Source: Sporosarcina sp. Te-1
Lineage (GTDB): Bacteria > Bacillota > Bacilli > Bacillales_A > Planococcaceae
Assembly (NCBI RefSeq): GCF_017498505.1
Contig: NZ_CP071798.1
Coordinates: 2,005,501-2,069,500, forward strand
Length of the DNA stretch: 64,000 bases
Direction: 5' to 3'
Below, one piece after another: positions 1 to 8,076 of this stretch. Below the pieces are notes generated by a model, which searched no databases, was not told the origin of the DNA, and saw only the letters and a program-made list of their open reading frames with translations. Each line of letters starts with the position of its first letter. The stretch's first letter is position 1. The position numbers and the translations under genes are program-made.

Positions 1-1597
1 CTTGCTTCCACTCGCCTGTCAGCGCATCAATCGTGCCGTAAAATTCACTGTTAAACTTTGGAGCGTAGACTAAGTCGTAATGTTTGGACTCACCTTTTCG
101 CATGTAATTCAAATCAACCGAAAGGCTTTCTTTATACTTTGCCAGTGCCTCTTCTGCAGCAACAGCTTTGTCAGGATCAGGCCAAACATCGAATTCGCTA
201 TAATCACTGCTAATGGAGCTCAAAGTTCCATCCGCATTAATTGCAACATATAATTGATCTCCAATTACGGTGATACCCTTCTCAACCCGCGGGAATGAAA
301 AATGATATGTGCCGATCCGCTCATCAAACTGTGTCTCCATTGACGGTTTGGAGTACAAATGCAACTTCGACGGCATAAACTCTTTCAAATAACCGATAGC
401 CACCTCTAGCGCTTCCTGCTCGGAGATTGCATGACTCCAATCCTTTTTTTCTTCCTCCATAGACCAGTTATAGTCTCGCAGTTGATAGTAGTTCAATAGA
501 TCTCCGGTCTTCCTGTCAAATTCCAAGTTGGATCCATAGCCCCCATTGCCAGTTTCGTACATATAATGGACGCTGATGACTTCATTACCATTATAATTTG
601 TCCGTTCATCGATTCCCTGGATGCTAAGTTTTCCTTTGGCATCTGGTGCCTTTAATATTTGCTCTGCTATTTTCTTCGCCTCATCAGGGGTCATATCGGC
701 ATTCCTTGGCGTTAAAGGTTCGGTCACAATCCTTTCGACCTTCGATGTAGCAGGCGGAGCGTCTCCAAAACCTTTTATCGTCTCCCATTTTCCGGTCAGT
801 GCATGGACATTGGCAATCCGTGGCGTATAAACGAGACCAAGTGTCCTTTCGCCAGTCCGGAAATCCCAACTCACTTCATACTGCAAGTCGACAGCCAGAT
901 TCTCTTTGATCTGGTTCAGTACTTTTTCCTTGTCCAAACTTCCCTCTGTTTCATCATACGTAAGATCTTTGGACTGGTTGGACATAGTATAATATTCGAC
1001 TACTTCACCATTGCCCAGAACTGTCACTTGGACGTTTTGATCCGAGACTGGCACTTGTCCTTTCAATTGTTTGAAAGTGAATGAATAACGAACCGGTTCC
1101 GTCAGCTTCATATTATAGTAATAGTATGGTGACTCTTCCAGCTGATAGTCCTTCTCATCCAATAGTTTTTTCACGAAGGACTTAGCGATTTCCTTTGCCT
1201 CATCATTTGATACTTTCGGAGGAAATAAAGCCTCTGCAGCATTTGGAGAACTATAGGAATAACTCTCCAGATCCAGTTCATCCCCCGCAAATCCCACATT
1301 TGCATAATATTCCTTACCGGCTTTTTTGCCATGCAATGTTAAATTAAATCGTTTCTTTTCATCCCCTATGAAACTGCTGCCACTGCTCATATAGGATTCG
1401 CCGCCAGCCAAAAATTCCAACTCGGGAAACAATGTTTTGAACTTCGTAATCAATTCCTGCTTTGTAACCGTTTGTGCTACAGACGTAGTCTCTGCTGTTT
1501 GTCCAATTGGATTCTCTTGTGCCGCCACAGCAGACGTCAACATTCCAAAAGCCAATGCTGAAGATGATAGTGCCATTCCAAACTTTTTAAATTTCAC
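1..1597 (-). CDS. Secreted protein with YcdB/YcdC-type repeats (partial)
   Basis: The open frame runs off the left edge, so only the N-terminal 532 codons are visible. A GTG start at 1597 follows an AGGGGGAT ribosome-binding site. The protein opens with a Sec-type signal peptide (MKFKKFGMALSSSALAFGM, cleavage likely near AVAAQE). The rest contains recurring PepSY-like units of the YcdB/YcdC kind, each marked by a helix such as NDEAKEIAKSFVKKL, PDEAKKIAEQIL or EQEALEVAIGYLKEF followed by beta strands with Y/W/G-rich turns. In related proteins this region is often followed by S-layer-homology domains, which would lie outside the window. Role is probably extracellular or cell-wall associated; the molecular function is unknown. 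Confidence 0.8.
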   Translation of the reverse strand, partial: MKFKKFGMALSSSALAFGMLTSAVAAQENPIGQTAETTSVAQTVTKQELITKFKTLFPELEFLAGGESYMSSGSSFIGDEKKRFNLTLHGKKAGKEYYANVGFAGDELDLESYSYSSPNAAEALFPPKVSNDEAKEIAKSFVKKLLDEKDYQLEESPYYYYNMKLTEPVRYSFTFKQLKGQVPVSDQNVQVTVLGNGEVVEYYTMSNQSKDLTYDETEGSLDKEKVLNQIKENLAVDLQYEVSWDFRTGERTLGLVYTPRIANVHALTGKWETIKGFGDAPPATSKVERIVTEPLTPRNADMTPDEAKKIAEQILKAPDAKGKLSIQGIDERTNYNGNEVISVHYMYETGNGGYGSNLEFDRKTGDLLNYYQLRDYNWSMEEEKKDWSHAISEQEALEVAIGYLKEFMPSKLHLYSKPSMETQFDERIGTYHFSFPRVEKGITVIGDQLYVAINADGTLSSISSDYSEFDVWPDPDKAVAAEEALAKYKESLSVDLNYMRKGESKHYDLVYAPKFNSEFYGTIDALTGEWKQ

Positions 1598-1733
1598 AAT
1601 CGTATCCCCCTGTATTTGGATGTTATTTTTAACACTCCAATTTATGTGTATGTCTTGTGAAGCTTCCTCATGCCTGATTACCGATTAAACCTTTTATACC
1701 TCATGCAAAAACAAGTACAAAGGTAATAATATA

Positions 1734-1752
1734 TAGGGGGGGTATCTCCCCC
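1734..1752 (-). terminator. G/C-rich hairpin downstream of sat
   Basis: An inverted repeat AGGGGGG-TATCT-CCCCCCT lies just past the sat stop codon. The tract after it on the minus strand is A/T-rich but has no clean U run, so it may be a weak terminator. Confidence 0.35.
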
Positions 1753-1765
1753 CTGCTACTCCCTC

Positions 1766-3484
1766 TTACTTGTTGGGCTCGTCGCTGCCACGGTAGCGTT
1801 GATAAGGCAGGACATTCCACGTCCGATAATCTACATCCTCTGCCCGCAGCCCCTTTGGCAGATCGGCCAAGATCTGTTTAGCTACATCGAGTTCACGTTC
1901 CGCTTCTACCTTATCCTGATACATGAATTCGTCAGATGCTGTATGTGGTGCTTGTTTCACTTTCACTTCCAAATCGCTGATAACCATTTGCTGCTGGGTT
2001 TGGAGTGCGTCCCGTGCTTCTGTCACCCAGTCAGGCTGTAAATGACGGTTCGTATCTCCTGCGTTGCTATACTCCTCGAAGACGTCCCGATAAATCCGAT
2101 CGGCGTTGGAACGGACATCCAAGTTGACCATTTCCAAATCGAAGTTTGTCAGCTCTTCTACTGTGAGCGCTGTCACGCGTTTGCGTCCGCCAAGCCGTGT
2201 ACGTTCCAGATAGAACGGGAACATACTCTTAATCGTCTTCCCAACCGGACTGATAGCGTTTTCATTTTCATCAAGACCCTTCGGCTGAATGCCTTGGATG
2301 GCGATTCTCGCCGATTCGGGACGCACAATCTCTTTAGGCGGCATGATGCCATGGCGGAGCATTTCACGTATGCCCGTGCCAGAAATGTTAATACGATATC
2401 GTTCGTCATGCGGGCAAGATTGTACAGTCGACGGAGTATCACAACGTGTACAATAGAAGACTTCATGGTAGAGACGAACGTCGATGCCGAGCTCTTCTGG
2501 AGGGAATTCATCAAAAATGCTATGGCTGGCATATTTGTCGTAATAATCTCCGATGCCGGCATGATCTCGGCCGATTAACGCATGGGTGCAGCCATAATTT
2601 TTCATAATGAGCGCGTGCAAAATCGTCTCCCGCGGACCAGCAAAAATATACGTCACGCGGAGCGGCGCCAGGATGGACCGTCCTTTCGGATAGTACGTAT
2701 CCAGAACACTCCGATACGACAACATCCGGAATTCGTGGCGGGTATACTCGCGTTTCGCCATCTCCACGAGCGGCTGTAACAATAGGCCATCCACTTCTTC
2801 CAAAGCGTTTTTATGAATATATTCATGTCCTCGATGCAGTGGATTGGCTCCCGTAATGAAACCTGCAGCCGACTTAAATTTCTTCACTTCATAAAAATCG
2901 TGCCACGTATCTTTTGGCTCGAGCCGAAGCTTCTCAAACGGCCCCCAATCGACCCGTTTCAATAAACGGATCGGCCCGCCGAGCGCCACATCTCCCATTC
3001 GTCTATATATGGCATCTACACCCGGATGATCCCGATCTGTCGTACCAAACAAATGGGCAGCACGAAACTCCTTGTCGTATGCGAATTTGTCTTCAATCTG
3101 CAAAATGGCGATCGGTTCGTTTTCTTCGTTGGCGAGCGTCACTTCATCCCCGACTGCCAGCGTTTGAATCACTTCCTGATTTCGATTGCCGATCGGTGCG
3201 AAACTAAGCGGAACAGGCCAAATCGTCCCATTTGCAAGTCTCCCCTTGGTCAACACCGACGTATAATCCACTTCATTCATGAATCCTACATTCGGCGAGA
3301 GCACCCCGGTCGCAATCATTTCAAGCGTAATCACCGCTTCAAGATCGACCATAATTGTCGGCAACTGCTTTGCCTTTGCCAGCAGCTCCTCCAGTTCCTC
3401 TCCGCTTGCCACACGGTCCACCAGCTCTCCCCCATGAGGCTGCTGTGGATATGAAGCAAACTTGCTTTCCGACATGTGTAACAT
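1766..3484 (-). CDS. sat: Sulfate adenylyltransferase (ATP sulfurylase) with C-terminal extension
   Basis: Catalyses ATP + sulfate to adenylyl sulfate (APS) + PPi, the activation step of sulfate assimilation in the cytosol. Recognised by the HxGH nucleotidyltransferase motif in GANPLHRGHEY (about residues 212-222), GRDHAGIG (about 305) and ISGTGIREML (about 367). A CxxC...C...H cluster (CTRC/CPHD, about 345-359) could bind zinc. The start is placed at the ATG with GGGGGAG five bases upstream; an upstream ATG at 3550 has no ribosome-binding site. The protein is 572 aa, whereas common Bacillus Sat proteins are near 380 aa: about 180 residues (390-572) follow the core. They contain no Walker A motif, so this is not an APS kinase fusion. 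No cysH/cysC neighbours are present here. Confidence 0.9.
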   Translation of the reverse strand: MLHMSESKFASYPQQPHGGELVDRVASGEELEELLAKAKQLPTIMVDLEAVITLEMIATGVLSPNVGFMNEVDYTSVLTKGRLANGTIWPVPLSFAPIGNRNQEVIQTLAVGDEVTLANEENEPIAILQIEDKFAYDKEFRAAHLFGTTDRDHPGVDAIYRRMGDVALGGPIRLLKRVDWGPFEKLRLEPKDTWHDFYEVKKFKSAAGFITGANPLHRGHEYIHKNALEEVDGLLLQPLVEMAKREYTRHEFRMLSYRSVLDTYYPKGRSILAPLRVTYIFAGPRETILHALIMKNYGCTHALIGRDHAGIGDYYDKYASHSIFDEFPPEELGIDVRLYHEVFYCTRCDTPSTVQSCPHDERYRINISGTGIREMLRHGIMPPKEIVRPESARIAIQGIQPKGLDENENAISPVGKTIKSMFPFYLERTRLGGRKRVTALTVEELTNFDLEMVNLDVRSNADRIYRDVFEEYSNAGDTNRHLQPDWVTEARDALQTQQQMVISDLEVKVKQAPHTASDEFMYQDKVEAERELDVAKQILADLPKGLRAEDVDYRTWNVLPYQRYRGSDEPNK

Positions 3485-3960
3485 CCCATCTCCCCCTATT
3501 TTCCAAATCTTGTTTCCCAAGGAAACAACCCCTAACCAAAATATTACCATACCTTTTTAAAAAAGAAAGGCAATTTAGTTAATTTAACGAGCAGTTCTTT
3601 GTTTAAAAATAAATGAAGAGGGTCACGAAGGAATAGCTGGTTAGAAGTAAGAGAGTTGAGGGAAAATAAACGAGGGGGATGCAAGTTAACACGAGAGATT
3701 TAGAATAACTTACAATCGTTTCCTACTAAGAATGAACGGGCGAACTCCTATGCCTATAAGGAACTGGCACCTGCATTAACAGGAAAAAACTGATTTTCAC
3801 TTACTTCCCCCTTTTCCTTCCTGCGAATGGGATGGAAACTGCTTCTGCAGTTCAAGCTACCATTAGAGGCAGCTTGTTTACACAAATTAAATAGGTTTAC
3901 TTTGTTCGAAAAGTGTTACATAGTAAAGAAATACTTGATTTAAACAGGAGGGTTGCTCTA
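3485..3960. other. Divergent intergenic region between sat and mntH
   Basis: A 476-base stretch that should hold both divergent promoters. It contains two short hairpins near 3838-3873 (AACTGC-loop-GCAGTT and AAGCT-loop-AGCTT). I see no recognisable MntR or CymR operator, S-box, T-box or short gene. Confidence 0.4.
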
Positions 3961-5232
3961 ATGCGGGATGCGGAAAGACGCGAAAAAACTACAATTTCGG
4001 CGGAGGCAGCACTACGAGGAGAATTGAAAGGAATCCGCAAATACCTTCCGTTTCTAGGGCCTGCTTTCATTGCGGCAGTCGCTTATATTGATCCCGGCAA
4101 TTTTGCTACGAATATTACGGCCGGGTCTACATATGGTTATTTGCTTTTATGGGTCATTGCAGTTTCGAATTTGCTCGCTGTATTGATCCAATCCTTATCT
4201 GCCAAACTGGGGATTGCAACGGGGATGAATTTGCCGGAAGTGGCGAGGGAGAGGTTTCCGAAAGGCGTTTCCATTTTCCTCTGGATTCAAGCCGAGCTTG
4301 TCATTATCGCAACGGACTTAGCTGAATTTATCGGAGCCGCTCTTGGCCTTTATCTATTGTTTGGCATACCGATGTTGCCTGCCGCTCTGATCACCGCGGT
4401 CGGATCATTCGTTATTTTAGAATTGCAACGGCGGGGGTACCGTACCTTGGAAGCTGTCATCGCAGGGATGCTGTTCATTGTGGTGCTCGCTTTCGCTTTC
4501 CAAACGTTTTTAGCTAAGCCAGATATAGGAGAAGTCGTGCAAGGCATTGTGACACCACGTTTTGACGGAGTCGACAGCATCCTTCTAGCAGCGGGCATCC
4601 TTGGCGCAACGGTCATGCCACATGCCATCTATCTTCACTCATCATTGACACAACGCCGAATTGTTGGAAGGAATGAAGAGGAGAAGAAGCGGATATTTCG
4701 TTTTGAATTTATTGATATTCTCATCGCAATGATTATCGCAGGTGCGATTAATATGAGCATGCTGATTATTGCAGCCGCTCTCTTTTTTCAAAAAGGAGGA
4801 GTTGTGGAAGACTTGGACGTCGCTTTTAACCAACTGGGCGACGCAATTGGACCGATTGCCGCTTTATCCTTTGCACTCGGTCTCCTGATTGCGGGGCTGT
4901 CCAGTTCATCGGTCGGAACGATGTCTGGAGATGTGGTCATGCAAGGCTTCATCAATAAGCGAATTAATTTATATCTCCGGCGTGCGATTACGATGATTCC
5001 ACCGCTTGCCATTATTATGACTGGCGTGAATGCGACTCATGCCCTTGTTTTAAGCCAGGTGATATTATCATTCGGCATTGCTTTTGCCCTTGTTCCGCTT
5101 GTCATGTTCACTTCCAACAAACAGATTATGGGCGGCTTGGTGAACCATAAAGCTACGACGATCGCAGCTTGGGCTGTTGCGGTACTCGTCATTTTCCTAA
5201 ATTTGTTCCTGCTGTACGAAACGGTTTTGTAA
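3961..5232 (+). CDS. mntH: Nramp-family divalent metal (Mn2+/Fe2+) transporter
   Basis: Proton-coupled importer of Mn2+ and related divalent metals in the cytoplasmic membrane. The family signature DPGN in TM1 (IDPGNFATNITAGS) and the MPHAIYLHSSL motif in TM6, both lining the metal site, are present. About eleven hydrophobic helices fit the Nramp fold, and 423 aa is the usual length. The ATG at 3961 is chosen because AGGAGGG lies eight bases upstream; an upstream in-frame start at 3913 lacks a site. It is monocistronic and convergent with sda. Manganese specificity is inferred from family membership. Confidence 0.92.
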   Translation: MRDAERREKTTISAEAALRGELKGIRKYLPFLGPAFIAAVAYIDPGNFATNITAGSTYGYLLLWVIAVSNLLAVLIQSLSAKLGIATGMNLPEVARERFPKGVSIFLWIQAELVIIATDLAEFIGAALGLYLLFGIPMLPAALITAVGSFVILELQRRGYRTLEAVIAGMLFIVVLAFAFQTFLAKPDIGEVVQGIVTPRFDGVDSILLAAGILGATVMPHAIYLHSSLTQRRIVGRNEEEKKRIFRFEFIDILIAMIIAGAINMSMLIIAAALFFQKGGVVEDLDVAFNQLGDAIGPIAALSFALGLLIAGLSSSSVGTMSGDVVMQGFINKRINLYLRRAITMIPPLAIIMTGVNATHALVLSQVILSFGIAFALVPLVMFTSNKQIMGGLVNHKATTIAAWAVAVLVIFLNLFLLYETVL

Positions 5233-5243
5233 CTCCACAAACC

Positions 5244-5290
5244 AAAAGAGATCCATCCAAGTTATGAACTTAAGGATGGATCTCTTTTTT
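5244..5290. terminator. Bidirectional terminator between mntH and sda
   Basis: A strong hairpin AAAAGAGATCCATCC / GGATGGATCTCTTTTTT flanked by A and T runs. Its left-to-right T run ends mntH; the mirrored run ends sda. The last codons and stop of sda lie inside the hairpin. Confidence 0.9.
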
Positions 5291-5429
5291 GGAACAGCAT
5301 GATTTTCTTTAAGTTGACGGAACGCCGCCTAAGCTCCAGTTCCAGCAACTTGATAAAATCCGGATCAAGACCGATTTTCTTCGCTAAGATGTATGCCTGC
5401 AATAAGCTATTCACTGATAATTTTTCCAT
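5262..5429 (-). CDS. sda: Sda-like checkpoint inhibitor of sporulation kinases
   Basis: A 55-aa protein beginning MEKLSVNSLLQAYILAKKIG and continuing LDPDFIKLLELELRRRSV. This matches the Sda pattern (KLSDELLIESY...DFI.LI..EI.RRS), a helical hairpin that binds the DHp domain of KinA/KinB and blocks phosphorelay entry when replication is disturbed. The C-terminal tail is a few residues longer than the usual 46-52 aa and its last codons form one arm of the shared terminator. The ribosome-binding site is weak (AAGGGTG about 14 bases upstream), so the exact start is less certain than the identity. I did not find clear DnaA boxes upstream, although sda is DnaA-controlled in B. subtilis. Confidence 0.75.
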   Translation of the reverse strand: MEKLSVNSLLQAYILAKKIGLDPDFIKLLELELRRRSVNLKKIMLFQKRDPSLSS

Positions 5430-5713
5430 GGAATTTCTATGTACACCCTTCTTGGATGGCTACCTTGTGCTGTCATATATATAAAAGAGATCCTGATGCT
5501 TCCTATCCTTTTTTTCCGCACCATCCCAATGTGCAGGAAGCCTTGCTGATCACCTTTTTCAGCATTTTTCAAGAATTCCCGTTAAAAGATTGCAATGCTG
5601 CCATCTTCTTTTTCTTCCTTTATAAATATGTTATCATGAAGACAATTATATGAAAAATATAAAAAAACTATGTTTTGTATTCTTTTATCATATACACAAG
5701 GAGGGCCTGCCGA
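5430..5713. other. Intergenic region between sda and the LysR gene
   Basis: A/T-rich divergent region expected to contain both promoters. No structured RNA or further short gene was recognised. Confidence 0.3.
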
Positions 5714-6595
5714 TTGGATATAAGACAGTTACGCTATTTTATAGCGATTGTCGAGGAAGGGAAAATTTCAGCTGCTGCAGATAGACTTCATATTTCCCAA
5801 CCACCGCTAAGCCAACAATTAAAAAACATGGAAGAGGAGCTCGATTCCCAGCTGATTATCAGAACAGGCAAACGTTTTGAAGTGACGGAAGCAGGAAAGT
5901 CCCTCTATGCCTATGCACTTCAAGTGACGCAGTTGATGGAAGAGGCAGAAATGGAAGTGAAATCAGTTGGAAATGGTGCGAATGGAACGTTATCGTTAGG
6001 GATTAATACATTATCTTTGGCAGAATTGCCCGGACTGCTTCAGAAATTCCACATCCAGTACCCTAAGGTTTACATTAAAATTAAACAGAATGAGTCCACG
6101 TATCTTTGCAAGTTAGTAAGAGATCGTGTGGTGGAACTGGCCATCGTCCGTTTACCACTCGAAATTGGGGATCTTTCCATCATTCACCTTATGGAGGAAC
6201 CTTTTTATTTCATCACATCCGAACAGTGTGAACCGCTCCAAACGGAAGTCTCACTTCATAAAATCAAGGACTACCCATTGTTTTTGCCAAGCAAGGAAGG
6301 AATGGGCATCCATTATTTAATTCTGGAAGGGTTTTCCCGATTAGAAGTAAAACCGAATATTATAGGTGAATGTTCCGATATTTCAACCTTACTCGATTTG
6401 GTGTCATCTGGACTCGGCGCTTCCATCGTTCCAGAAACAGTCCTGAAACGTTATCAAGGTAAACCGATTCGTTCCTATCGCTTAGCAAAACCGAACAACC
6501 TATTGGCGCCAATCGGACTTGTTTGGCTGAAAAACCACTATCTATCAAAAACTGCACAGCATTTTGTCGATATGGTTCGGAAAGAATTCTGTTAA
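5714..6595 (+). CDS. LysR-family transcriptional regulator
   Basis: 293-aa DNA-binding regulator. The N-terminal winged helix-turn-helix is typical (LDIRQLRYFIAIVEEG, then AAADRLHISQPPLSQQLKNME), followed by a two-lobed periplasmic-binding-like effector domain from about residue 90 to the end. The start is a TTG at 5714 with AAGGAGGG eight bases upstream, matching where LysR proteins normally begin; the upstream ATG at 5675 has no site. It precedes the riboswitch-controlled purine exporter in the same direction but has its own spacing, so its target is not evident. The effector is unknown. Confidence 0.88.
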   Translation: MDIRQLRYFIAIVEEGKISAAADRLHISQPPLSQQLKNMEEELDSQLIIRTGKRFEVTEAGKSLYAYALQVTQLMEEAEMEVKSVGNGANGTLSLGINTLSLAELPGLLQKFHIQYPKVYIKIKQNESTYLCKLVRDRVVELAIVRLPLEIGDLSIIHLMEEPFYFITSEQCEPLQTEVSLHKIKDYPLFLPSKEGMGIHYLILEGFSRLEVKPNIIGECSDISTLLDLVSSGLGASIVPETVLKRYQGKPIRSYRLAKPNNLLAPIGLVWLKNHYLSKTAQHFVDMVRKEFC

Positions 6596-6672
6596 GCCAT
6601 AGGATATAGGAATGCAGCAGCTTTTGTCCTTTCAAACCTGCCATCCGCAGTCATTTTGAATGAGATGAGGAC

Positions 6673-6701
6673 TTGATTTCCTTTTGAATCCATGTTAGAT
6701 T
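6673..6701 (+). promoter_or_regulatory. Putative sigma-A promoter of the purine riboswitch
   Basis: TTGATT, 17-bp spacer, TAGATT. The expected start is about 20 bases upstream of the aptamer. Confidence 0.55.
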
Positions 6702-6725
6702 GGAAAACGGAAAACTTGATAGCAA

Positions 6726-6797
6726 CCGATTATGTATAATCTCAATAATATGGTTTGAGAGTCTCTACCAGGAACCTAAATCCTGACTACAACGGAA
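6726..6797 (+). promoter_or_regulatory. Purine riboswitch aptamer, guanine-type specificity base
   Basis: Conserved purine-aptamer elements are all visible in order: TATAATC (J1/2), P2 CTCAA/TTGAG with ATATGG in L2, the J2/3 core TCTCTACC, P3 CAGGA/TCCTG with CCTAAAT in L3, then GACTAC. The specificity nucleotide (position 74 in xpt numbering) is the C of GACTA, which pairs with guanine or hypoxanthine; adenine aptamers have U there (GATTA). The inner P1 is short (TGTA/TACA), possibly extended by CCG/CGG beyond an internal loop. The 3' strands of P3 and P1 are shared with the downstream terminator hairpin. Confidence 0.88.
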
Positions 6798-6819
6798 CAC
6801 TTGTGGTCAGGATTTTTTT
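6781..6819 (+). terminator. Riboswitch expression-platform terminator
   Basis: TCCTGACTACAA pairs with TTGTGGTCAGGA and is followed by seven T. The 5' arm reuses aptamer P3/P1 3' strands, so ligand binding should prevent the terminator and turn expression on, as in B. subtilis pbuE. Confidence 0.85.
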
Positions 6820-6847
6820 GTTTTCAGACCTTATTGGAGGGATGTTC

Positions 6848-8041
6848 ATGGATTTTAGAGTACTCATATTGGCAGTTTCCACGATAACAGTCGGATTGGT
6901 TGAATTGGTTGTAGGTGGAATTTTACCCGTGATTGCCGACGATTTGGGCATTTCCATTGGCACCGCCGGCCAATTAATCACCATCTTTGCACTCGTCTAC
7001 GCCATAGCGGGACCCGTCCTACTTTCCTTGACGGCCAAAATCGAGAGAAAGAAATTATACCTAATTACACTTTCCGTGTTTTTCGCCGGAAATGTTATGA
7101 CCTATTTCAGTCCGACCTTTACAATGATGATGATTGCACGAATTATAACGGCGATGAGTGCAGCGCTCGTAATCGTCCTTTCTTTGACGATTACAGCCCG
7201 CATTGCCAAGCCGGAAGTCCGCGCAAAATCGTTAGGCTATATTTATATGGGCATCAGCTCGTCACTTGTGCTTGGAGTTCCACTAGGCATTCTTATTACA
7301 AACGCATTCGGCTGGAGAACCGTCTTTTTAGGGATCGCGATCCTGTCTGTCGGATCGATCATGCTCATCTCCACTTATCTTGAAAAGATACCAACCGGGG
7401 AAGTCCAGCCATTATCCGAGCAAATTCGGGCCCTTGCGAATAAAAAAATCGTCTTTGCCCATCTAGCGACGATGTTTATGCTGGCTGGCCACTACACCGT
7501 TTATGCATATTTCACTCCATTCCTTGAGACAACGCTCCAGTTGAATCAATATTGGATCAGCATTTGCTATTTCCTTTTCGGTTTGGCTGCAGTAAGCGGC
7601 GGTGCGTTTGGAGGCGGCCTGGCATCCCGGCTCGGTTCGAAAAAGAGTATCTTATTCATACTGGGAACATTTGCAATCAGTTTGTTTGTTCTGCCCTATT
7701 CGACTGTTTCCTTCCCGGTGTTCATTGTCATCATGATGATTTGGGGAGCTCTTAGCTGGGCTTTGGCACCGCCACAACAGGATTATATTATCCAAACAGA
7801 CCCGGTCGCATCCGATATTCACCAAAGCTTCAACAACTCTGCTTTGCAAATCGGCATTGCACTCGGATCAGCGATTGGCGGCATCGTCCTCGGCCATACG
7901 GATTCTGTAGTCAGCACTGCAACAGCCGGATCAGGCATTGTTGTCATCGCATTTCTTTGTGCTGTCGTGTCCTTATCCATGGCCGTGCCTGCGAAACAAC
8001 CGCAACATAAACCGAACCAGGTCAGATATGAAGAAAGGTGA
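6848..8041 (+). CDS. pbuE: PbuE-type purine base/nucleoside efflux MFS transporter
   Basis: Twelve-TM major facilitator (DHA1 group) that closely resembles B. subtilis PbuE as I recall it (VGLVELVVGGILP, SICYFLFGLAAVSGG, WGALSWALAPPQQ, QSFNNSALQIGIALGSAIGG). PbuE exports hypoxanthine, adenine and related compounds when purines are in excess. Start at ATG 6848: GGAGGG sits six bases upstream; the ATG at 6842 abuts the site. The gene lies directly downstream of a purine riboswitch with antitermination architecture, which supports the assignment. Length 397 aa is normal. The unusual point is that the aptamer is of the guanine rather than the adenine class. Confidence 0.88.
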   Translation: MDFRVLILAVSTITVGLVELVVGGILPVIADDLGISIGTAGQLITIFALVYAIAGPVLLSLTAKIERKKLYLITLSVFFAGNVMTYFSPTFTMMMIARIITAMSAALVIVLSLTITARIAKPEVRAKSLGYIYMGISSSLVLGVPLGILITNAFGWRTVFLGIAILSVGSIMLISTYLEKIPTGEVQPLSEQIRALANKKIVFAHLATMFMLAGHYTVYAYFTPFLETTLQLNQYWISICYFLFGLAAVSGGAFGGGLASRLGSKKSILFILGTFAISLFVLPYSTVSFPVFIVIMMIWGALSWALAPPQQDYIIQTDPVASDIHQSFNNSALQIGIALGSAIGGIVLGHTDSVVSTATAGSGIVVIAFLCAVVSLSMAVPAKQPQHKPNQVRYEER

Positions 8042-8069
8042 AGGGAACCAATGTCCCTTCACCTTTTTT
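8034..8069. terminator. Bidirectional terminator between convergent MFS genes
   Basis: AAAGGTGAAGGGA / TCCCTTCACCTTTTTT with short loop; overlaps the pbuE stop codon and also follows the minus-strand gene ending at 8077. Confidence 0.88.
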
Positions 8070-8076
8070 ATGTGTA

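Noticed and set aside
1766-2314. APS kinase domain in the C-terminal extension of Sat
   Set aside because: No Walker A or other kinase motif.
2042-2578. 178-codon plus-strand ORF opposite sat
   Set aside because: Antisense shadow of a well-supported gene with clear motifs.
3857-3960. MntR operator upstream of mntH
   Set aside because: No convincing match to the palindromic MntR box was found.
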